64,000 bases of DNA from Chloranthus sessilifolius (Eukaryota; Streptophyta; Magnoliopsida; Chloranthales; Chloranthaceae): assembly GCA_021018995.1 (NCBI GenBank), contig CM037597.1, positions 34,040,936-34,104,935 on the forward strand, written 5' to 3'. The notes beneath the pieces were generated by a model. That model worked only from the letters and a program-made list of their open reading frames with translations, did no database searches and was not told where the DNA came from. Shown here one piece after another: positions 56,691 through 64,000 of this stretch. Position 1 is the first letter of the stretch. Every line of letters starts with the position of its first letter. The position numbers and the translations under genes were made by a program.

Positions 56691-57557
56691 GGATGTGTGC
56701 CCTAGAAGTTAGTAAATCCCCAAAGTGTCCCTGTGTAGGGACTGAGAAGTGGGATCCCGAGTTTCGAACAAATGAGTGCTTCATTTTGGCCTCTCGCAAA
56801 GCTGTCGCATGGTTATATTTGTAGTTGAATGAGCCTCGTGAGGTTTCTTTTGTATTGAGCAGCATAGCTTTCGCAGATGGTTCTCTAGGTGGCTCAAGTC
56901 ATGAGGATCTCGCTAGGCTGAATTGTGTCTCGCAAGGCTATTGCAAGGATGAGCTTTGAGCTGTGTGGGGTTGATCGCCAGGATGGGCTGCACATCTCGT
57001 GTGGCTAGCTTTGTCTTTGAAGCGCGTGGGGTCTTTGTGAGATCTTCGCTAGAAAATTGTCTAGGACTGTCTCTCCTCTTGAGTTGCACAAGATGTGTGC
57101 GAGCTCTTTTACTGTTATAGTACATTGCGTGAGATCTGCATGAGCTCTTCTACTGCTACATGCTTGAACTAAGAGAGAGCTACACGAGGGGGCTTTTCAA
57201 GCCAAATTGACTACGCGAGCTCGACATTTCTCTTCTCTGCTGTAGTGCACATGCTGCTGCAGCAGTGCTCTTTGCTTGGCTCATCTTTCTTTCATCCAGC
57301 GGGCTTCTAGGGCCCACCGCAGCAGCCAAAATAGTCACCATGGTGTGTGCCACCTTGGTGTATCCTTTGTTCTTCCATCAGCTGTAGCCCTTGGCTTTAA
57401 ATCTCTCTCTTCTTAGCCTCCAAGACATGACTGTTGGACTAAGCTGCAAATTTATTCTTAACTATAAAACAAACTCAAAAGAAGATTATTAAATAGCTCC
57501 AAGGAGTAGTAAATGCTAGGTTACGAGGTGAAAAATGGTATTTTTCAGTGCTTAACA
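56691..57557 (-). repeat. Part of an Athila-type LTR beside the outer element
   Basis: The right end AAAAATGGTATTTTTCAGTG and CTTAACA closely resembles the LTR end of the Athila-type element (GGTATTTTTCACTACTTAACA at 10244-10264). Leftward the stretch runs to the outer Tekay LTR, which seems to have inserted into it. It is rich in GAGCTC and TCTCGC words. The other half of this LTR would lie left of the window. No primer site or polypurine tract is seen next to its end. Confidence 0.5.
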
Positions 57558-58046
57558 GTAAGGGCTATATAACTGTTGAGAATTTAGAGAATGTTGGGGG
57601 TCTGTATAAAATAATTCTTGTTGATTTACTTTTGAGAAGCCATAAGGAGTATCCCATTGAGGATTGTAAGTATTCACAACACTTCCCAATTGAGAGGCAA
57701 AAGCCTGCTCAGTCTCCAACATGGTTGGATACCAAGGAGTAGTTAGGAGTTCTATTGGGGCGTAGGTCATGCTAAGATTTGGCTAAGATTTTATATCACG
57801 GCCTTACATCTTTGAATGAACTATATATTATATTATTATTTTTATTAGAAGGCAGGGAGAAAGACAAATCTGAGCCTCTAGCTTTTGTGGTCAATAGGAG
57901 TGTTGAAATTCTGAGTTGTCGCTCCGAATAAACTTGCAAAAGCTTAAAAAGTGATCAAGAAAGTTAAAATTATAAAGAAATATAAAAAGAGAAAGATAAA
58001 TATTTATTTTTAAAATGGGAATATAAACAAAAATAAAAGATAAAGC
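57558..58046. other. Unassigned stretch with a short unrecognised frame
   Basis: The plus-strand frame at 57548-57742 reads IILVDLLLRSHKEYPIED and QHFPIERQKPAQSP; not recognised, and it starts inside the LTR end, so it may be chance or a piece of an old gene. The rest is AT-rich. TTGTCGCTCCGAATAAAC near 57918 recalls the Athila LTR start. Confidence 0.3.
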
Positions 58047-58066
58047 GCTTCCCCGACAGCGGCGCC
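58047..58066 (-). promoter_or_regulatory. Primer binding site, tRNA-Asp type
   Basis: The minus strand reads TGGCGCCGCTGTCGGGGAAG seven bases after the LTR end GCTGGTCA, an Athila/Tat-type primer site. Confidence 0.8.
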
Positions 58067-58073
58067 AAAAACT

Positions 58074-59563
58074 TGACCAGCTTATAGTATGTATATATTT
58101 AAATTAAAATCATGTCTTAACCTATTGCAAGCACACAATGGAAATTATAGCACCAGTGATAGGATAATCCCACGAAGAAGTGATTTTCTTATAAATTTTT
58201 ATATTCCTTTTTTTAAAAACTACCTTTATCTTTCAAGTTCTAAACTACTGGAGAAATATGAATAAAAGAATATTTTCTTTAATCTAATTACATAAAAATA
58301 AATCCTAATCCCCCTTCTTCAGATTGAGGTTGTCAATCTCAACCTTCAGCTATCAGATGTTTACAAATTTAAAATATCATTACACTGTATTGTAGTCTTC
58401 CAAAATTTGGTCGTCAATCAAAAACTAAAATTCTTCAACACAGATTTAATCTAATCAATAATCTCCTAAAATCTGGGAGTCAATCAAATTTGAGAAATTT
58501 GAAGATGAAAAAGTAAAACCATTACACTAATCTGCAATCTTGAACCTGAGTCGTGAATTCAAATCAAAATTTGAAGATGTTTACGAAGTATATAAAATTT
58601 AAACTAAAAATAAAATAAAATCTAAACTACAAAGCAAAAGTAGAACCATCCAAAGGGTTGATCTTTTAGCTTCCTCAGCCTTGGTTGTCAGGTAATACCT
58701 CAGAGAACTGTGGATGATGTTACTTTATAAGTCCTAAGCTACTTTGATCGAGAGAAAATACAGACCTCAGCTGTCAATTAATGCTGTGAAATTCTTCAAT
58801 GGTTTATTCCTACAATGGGCTCTCTTATTTATAGATCATAAGGAGTTGATTTACAGAGTTCTAATTCTAATAAAAGAAACTACTAAAATAAAAGATTCCT
58901 ATTATAACTCTAATTTTAATTTTATTCTTCCTTGCTTTCAACGGTTGATGTGTTCCAAATTTCTCTCTTTGATAGCAGCAACAGAGTCTTTTTAAGATTC
59001 TTCATCAATCTTCTGAGATCCGTGATTAGCCAAACTTCTAATTAAAGAATTCTTCTAATTCTATTCTTGGTGGTGATAGTCGTCACGTGATCAGCAGCAA
59101 TAGAAGTAAGAGGAAAGCTTTTATAATCGCAATTATAATTTGCAATTATCCTTCTTTTCTTAGAAAGTTGTAAATCACGATTTCCTATCTTTCATAGTTA
59201 CCTCAGTAGATGATTCTATATAACAATCGCTATCTTCTGTATTGCCTTTTACTCTTTCGTCGCTTTCTGAAGAATCGTCTTTTGAAGAATCGTAAATTAC
59301 GATTTCTCATTTTTCCTTTCTTTAGCTTCAGTATTAGCGCTCAATTATAAATATGATTTCTCAGTTTTCAATAGGTGGTGAATTGTGTCTCCTTATGCTT
59401 AATCATCTTTTTACTGCTTTTTGAGTTCATTTTGATGAATATTAACACTTTCTCGTTTACTATTTTTCTTTAATATTTGCACATCATAAACTTGTTAGTA
59501 GTAAACTAAGTCTTAGCATCAAAAAGTTAAGGGTGATAAAATGGTATATTTTGTGACTGATCA
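58074..59563 (-). repeat. Athila-like LTR with primer site, second LTR not found
   Basis: TGACCAGC to GACTGATCA on the plus strand; on the minus strand it starts TGATCAGTCACAAAATATACC. Its right end GATAAAATGGTATATTTTGTG resembles the Athila LTR end at 18832-18851. The primer site on its left shows that it is a 5' LTR of a minus-strand element, but only a few hundred bases of possible internal sequence follow. AT-rich; no gene inside. Broken fossil. Confidence 0.68.
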
Positions 59564-61052
59564 GTGTTTCATAGGGGAACCAGCCCCCTTTAATTTATAA
59601 AAGGTAAAGTTTCCTTTGGAAGCTATTAACCGTTTTGAACATTTGGACTTTTAGGTTCTAGAGACAGAAAGAGAGGAAGAGATAAGAACTTGAGGAGATC
59701 ACCCCGTGGGCATTCGGAACTCGGATCAGCTCTATTAAACTTCAAAGTATTAGCTTCGTGTTGGTTTGTGTGCCGTGAGAAGTCGCTGAGTTCGGATGCG
59801 ACAAAAATCCCTGAAGAAAGGAAGGTTTATTCCTTCAAACCCTCTTTTGATTTGGATATTTTGAAGTTCCAAAGTCTGTCGATATCACAAGGATTTTTCT
59901 TAAGTGTTGAAAGAAGAGTTTAAGTGTTGATCGAGTCTGATATGAGCGCGAGAGGTTAGGCACTCAAACCACTTCGAGTAGAGGAACCGACGCTCTGTTT
60001 CCACCCGAGATACGCGACGAACATGTGATTTAAAAGGTGAGCATTTTAAATGTTGAATTGCGATATTAATTATCCCTAGGCTTAGATTCATGTGTATGTG
60101 AATATTTATAAAGAAAAAATGGAAAATTTAGGGAAAATGAACCATGGAAGAAGAAGCTTGAAGGGCTACAGAATCTGTCAAAATCAAACGATCGATTTTT
60201 CCAAGATAGGGATATGCCCAAATTCGAAAGGAATCGAACGATCGATTTTAGAAAATTGATTGATCGAATTAGAAATTGATCGTTTGATTTGGAAATCGAT
60301 CAATCGGATTATACAGAAGAGGGAAGTGCAAGATTTCTGAACAAATCGATCGATCGATTTTAAAAATCGATCGATCGATTTGCTCTGTTTTGTCTAGTTC
60401 AATTTCTTTTTGAAAAAAAAAACTTTGAGAAACTTCTAGCAAATTCATTTTTACCATCATTGACACGTAGTACGATCTTGATGTGATCTAGGTTAAGAAT
60501 GGGAGACCGTATAAGAGGACCTTTAGATCACTTTGAACGACTCCGAATTTAAGGTAGGGGAAATACTTTACTGAATTGCATTTTTGACTTGAAACATAGA
60601 TATCAGGATATAATCTGCTTGCATTAAACTCGTTGAATCTTGAATATTTGTTTATTGCATCGAACTCTTTCAAACTTGAACATGATTAATTGAACTCGCA
60701 TACGAGCTTTGAATCCAAATAATCTTTGAACTCTTTGTTCGAAATCGAATAGAAACCAAAAACACTGATATTGATGCCATGAGTCTTATTGGACATGTTG
60801 AGGAACTTCAACAATAATTTGTATTTTTGACTTGAATTCTTGGATCTTTTATGTATTTGAATTGAAATGTGACAAGTCTGACCCCAATTGAATTAGTACT
60901 AGAAACCTCAGACTCTTAAATTTTGAAATTGATGAACTTGGAAAGGGAACTTGAACCTGATATGAATTGATACCAGCATTTAAGTTTGATTTAATGTGTA
61001 TTCCATTGAGTCCAGTAGTGATTTTAGAAATGGAATTGCAACTTATCGATAA
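59564..61052. other. AT-rich stretch, perhaps an old LTR leader
   Basis: TTTATAAAAGG at about 59597-59607 could be a TATA box, followed by a purine-rich leader (GACAGAAAGAGAGGAAGAG) and a GGTGAGC donor-like site near 60034. That layout resembles the solo LTR at 2121-4302. No coding domain is seen. It ends where a Tat-like LTR starts at 61053. Confidence 0.35.
60180..60380. repeat. ATCGATCGAT palindrome cluster
   Basis: About eight ATCGAT-centred palindromes in 200 bases, among them AATCGATCGATCGATT twice, back to back around TTTAAAA. Confidence 0.8.
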
Positions 61053-61529
61053 TGTAGACACCCAAATTTGGCCCAAGGCCGATAGAGACACATTTTGAGA
61101 GAGGCGTACCTCTGAGCTATTGATGACATGCATGAGAGCCTTAGGAACCTTATCAAAACCTTAGGAGCCATCCCTAACCCTTAGGAATCACCCTAGATCT
61201 CTTAGGAACCTTCCCGAACTTAGAAACCAATCCCCATCCTTAGAAGCCATTTCAAACCTAACCCTAGCTTTCCCGCATAGTGGATAAATAGTGGTACACC
61301 AGAGCTAGTTGGGACCTTTTACTATGATCAAATCTTATACCATTGGAAAGTAAAGATCTCCAGCTTCCTAACGAACTAAGAATCACCCCAATCGGAGCTG
61401 TATGTCAAAAGTTATCGTGATCCAAAGTTTGAAGCAAACTATGCACTATGAACCTGGCGCAAGGGTCAGCTGAACCTCTTGCGAGGATCAGCTGAGCCTC
61501 ACGAGAACCACACGAGGCTCCCCAGAGAA

Positions 61530-61700
61530 GTGGTGCAACTAATAGTTGCGCGAAGCCAAATTTGCAGAAATTTAGCTTGACGTAACTAATAGTTGCGCCA
61601 GACCAACTCTTCTCTCTCTGTGGGCTGCCCACTTCTGGGCTTTGGGCCTGTACTGTTTTACTCTACATATGCTTAGCGCAACAAATAGCTTTGCCAAGCA
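61530..61700. repeat. GCGCAACTA.TAGTTGCGC palindromes, first LTR
   Basis: Three copies with changes: TGCAACTAATAGTTGCGC, CGTAACTAATAGTTGCGCC and GCGCAACAAATAGCTTTGCC. Each can pair with itself and with the copies at 62865-63080. Confidence 0.75.
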
Positions 61701-62577
61701 TATGAACAGTAACTGTTAGTTTTTACTTCAAAATTCGTGGTTGCGGTTTGACTTGTTGACCACCTGGGTCTTTGGGCTATGTTTTGATAGCACTGTTGCA
61801 CCCTTTTAAAGCTTATTTGCAATCCCTAAGTGCCTTAAACCCCCTACCCTATTGTGCAACCGTGGGAATCGATGCAATCCCCGTCGCGACGATGCTCTCT
61901 CTAACGATAAAAATATAGAGTCGCCACCTGGAGCTTTCGGTGTCCCGGGATACCTAGTTCATTTTTATGAGCACCTAAGTGCTAAAAATATGACTCTGAA
62001 CCCGGTCCACACTAAAGGCTCTTGGGTAGGGGCTTCGGTTATCAATCGGGAAGGTGTTAGGCACCCGATCAACCCGCTTAACGCTGTCTCTACTAATGGC
62101 CAAAAATAAAATGAAGTAGAATCAAAGAAAATAGCTTCCTCTTGCCCAAGAGGGCTTAGAATCCTATTTATGTCCCTCCGTTCCTATCGAAAAATCGGCG
62201 GCATAAAGGCACAAATGAGAGGATGGAGGGAGCTAGAAAGAGATAGGAGAAGAAAGGGCAGAGCCGGAGCCCTCGAGCCCTTGTAACACCGTAGAGGGAC
62301 CTTGCATGGCTTGCTTTGATGAGCTCTTGAAGGCCTTGTATGGTGGAAAATGGGGTTCTAACTCCTAAGACTTAAAGCTAAGAGGTAGGGAAGGGAGGCT
62401 AGGGGATCACACACACCTAGGCTATGTGTTTTGGATGTAAGAACAAGCTTGGGAAGAGGTTTTGGAATTCTAGAATTTGGATGAAAATAGTACACAAAAG
62501 GGAGGAAGAACTTCTGACTTTGAGTTCTTTCTCTCTTAAGCAAATTTCTCAACCCCTAAACCAAGGGGTGGGGGCTC

Positions 62578-62585
62578 TATTTATA
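62578..62585 (-). promoter_or_regulatory. TATA box of the inserted solo LTR
   Basis: The minus strand reads CCTATAAATAGAGCCCCC. The interrupted LTR has CCTATAAAAGGAGAGG at the same place of its own sequence (63620-63635). Confidence 0.65.
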
Positions 62586-62864
62586 GGAAAGGAGTGGATT
62601 AGGAGGCTACTTAGATACTAATTGGGGTTAGCAATTAGGTAATCTCAAAACTTAAGTTTCCTAGGACTTTGAGAGCTTGGAAAAGTATGAAGGTGGTTCT
62701 AATGGTGGATGATGGAGTGAGGCTTTAGGTCACTTGGAGGGTTGCAAATAGGTAAGGAATGGGTGCAACAGAGCTATCAAAACACACCCCAAAGGTTGAG
62801 GAGGTCAACAAGTCAAACCCCGAACATAAAATTCGGGGCAAAAACCCATAGTTACTGTTCATAT

Positions 62865-63080
62865 GCCTGGCACAACTAATAGTTACGCCAAGCAAATGCA
62901 CAGTAAAACAGTGAGGAACAGTGTTGAAAGTTAGCTCGCGGGGTGGGGGCCACCTTTTAAACTTGGCGCAACTATTAGTTGCGTCAGGCTTAAAATCTGG
63001 GAGAATTAGCCTGGCGTAACTAATAGTTGTTCCAGGCAAAATTTATTCCTGGCGCAACTATTAGTTGCGCTAGGCCATTT
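62865..63080. repeat. GCGCAACTA.TAGTTGCGC palindromes, inserted solo LTR
   Basis: Four copies, two of them perfect or nearly so (GGCGCAACTATTAGTTGCG). They lie upstream of the TATAAATA box in the sense of this LTR, about 290-500 bases away. Confidence 0.8.
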
Positions 63081-64000
63081 CTGAGGAGAAATAGCCTGGC
63101 GCGACCAAATCCGTAGGGGGGCCACCTCGAAATTACCTTCGTTCCCTTCGAGTTTAGACTGCCATATCTTCTGATATATACCTCCAATTGGGGAAATTCT
63201 TGGACCGTTGGAAAGCTGACAACCTCCACTCTTCAATGGTATAAGAGTTGGTCACTGTAGAGGGTCATAGCTAGTTCTGGTGCACCCCTCCTCCTTATTT
63301 CTTGGGAAAATTAGGTTAGGATTTAAAAAGGGTTCTAAGGGTCGGGGTTAGTTTTTTAAGGTTCGGGGTAGGTTCCTGGGGGATCTAGGGTGACTCCTAT
63401 GGGTTCCATACATGCCATCAAAAGATCGGAAAAGCGCCTTTCTCGAAATGTGTTTCGATCAGGCCTTGGGCCAAATTTGGGTGTCTACACCTATCATCCA
63501 CCATTGGAGCTTCATTTCACACATCTCCAAGCTCTAAAAACCCTAGAAAACCTTAGATGCAAGATTACCTAATTTTTAAAACCAATTAGCATTTAAGACA
63601 TCCCCTAGCCCCTCCTTTTCCTATAAAAGGAGAGGCACCCCTCCCTTACAAGGGTTGAAAAATTAAGAGAAGAAAATTTCCAAAGAGAGAAAGAGCTTTA
63701 AGGTGAGAAGATCTTTCTCCCTTTGGTGCACATTTCCCATACAAAAATCAGAATTCAAAACCTCTTTCCCGCCCTTTCCTTTAATGAAAAGCCTCTAGGT
63801 TAGGTGTGTGTTCTACCCTAGCACCCTCCCTCTACCTCTTAGCTATCTCCCTTAAGAGTTAGAACCGATTCTCAAGCTTCGCAAGCCATCAAGAGTTTAT
63901 CAAAAGCAAGTCACGCAAGGCTCTCCTACGGTGCTACAAGGGCCCGAGGGCTCCGGCTCTCCCCTTTCTTCTCCTATCTCTTTTTAGCACTTCTCATCCT

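Larger units (their letters stand above)
61853..63489 (-). repeat. Solo LTR in opposite direction, target duplication CCTAT
   Basis: It runs TGTGCAACCG to GTGTCTACA on the plus strand and is flanked by CCTAT at 61848-61852 and 63490-63494. On the minus strand it starts TGTAGACACCCAAATTTGG, like the LTR that it interrupts, and has TATAAATA (62578-62585). Near 61910-61920 it holds TGGCGACTCT, the primer-site word of Ogre-like elements, inside the LTR as bounded by the duplication. With the surrounding LTR it makes arms of about 800 bases (61053-61852 and about 62735-63489) in inverted order. Confidence 0.8.
61053..64000 (+). repeat. Tat-like LTR, plus strand, split by a solo LTR of its own family
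   Basis: It starts TGTAGACACCCAAATTTGG at 61053 and runs to 61852, then resumes at 63490 and leaves the window at 64000. The second part begins CCTATCATCCACC, continues with a TATA box (CTATAAAAGG at 63621-63630) and matches the reverse complement of about 62220-62720. Difference between it and the inserted copy is large (15% or more by eye), so they are separate old copies. Only part of this LTR is in the window. Confidence 0.78.

Noticed and set aside
57548-57742. Possible host gene exon
   Set aside because: The frame begins inside an LTR end, is short, has no recognised domain and no clear splice sites.
57895-59568. GTGTT on both sides as a possible target duplication for the LTR at 58074-59563
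   Set aside because: The left copy does not abut an LTR end, and a five-base match within this distance is expected by chance often.

Overview
The window is plant nuclear DNA made almost wholly of nested LTR retrotransposons. The lineages present (Tekay/Del chromoviruses, Tat/Ogre-type and Athila-type Ty3/gypsy elements) are confined to plants; a eudicot is likely but the species cannot be read from the sequence. No host gene, tRNA gene or rRNA gene was recognised. All element proteins look broken, so these are fossils.

Layout. An outer Tekay-type element (minus strand) fills about 1-56690: part of its 3' LTR is at 1-644 and its whole 5' LTR at 53513-56690. A very large Tat/Ogre-type element (652-36386, minus strand) lies inside its 3' part. 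Inside the Tat element sit a solo Del-like LTR (2121-4302, target duplication AATAA) and an Athila-type element (8474-18857, target duplication GTAGG). A second, younger Tekay-type element (38775-52530, target duplication TGTAC) lies in the outer Tekay element, close to its gag/protease boundary. Right of 56690 come pieces of Athila-type LTRs (56691-57557 and 58074-59563), an AT-rich stretch, and two LTRs of one further Tat-like family nested head-to-head (61053-64000), where a solo LTR with target duplication CCTAT interrupts an LTR lying in the opposite direction.

The most interesting parts are cargo. Between the integrase and 3' LTR of the Tat element, on the strand opposite to gag-pol, is a gene-like unit (18863-23111). 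It has its own TATA box, several intron-like GT..AG boundaries and a plant mobile domain (PMD). Three hairpins with the same 5-4-5 shape but compensating stem changes (6875, 7830, 23098) and a second promoter copy (TATA near 6398) suggest that this antisense cassette was duplicated. The inner Tekay element carries a sense-strand extra reading frame (42468-43576) between its chromodomain and 3' LTR, resembling plant-transposon-associated proteins, and upstream of it the same TTGCCGCGGCAA palindromes that stud the LTRs.

Gag-pol order in each element is normal for its lineage when read right to left: LTR, primer site, gag, protease, reverse transcriptase/RNase H, integrase, extra genes, polypurine tract, LTR. 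Coordinates of LTR ends are read from the repeats and target duplications; domain limits are approximate. Percent differences and ages are by eye only.
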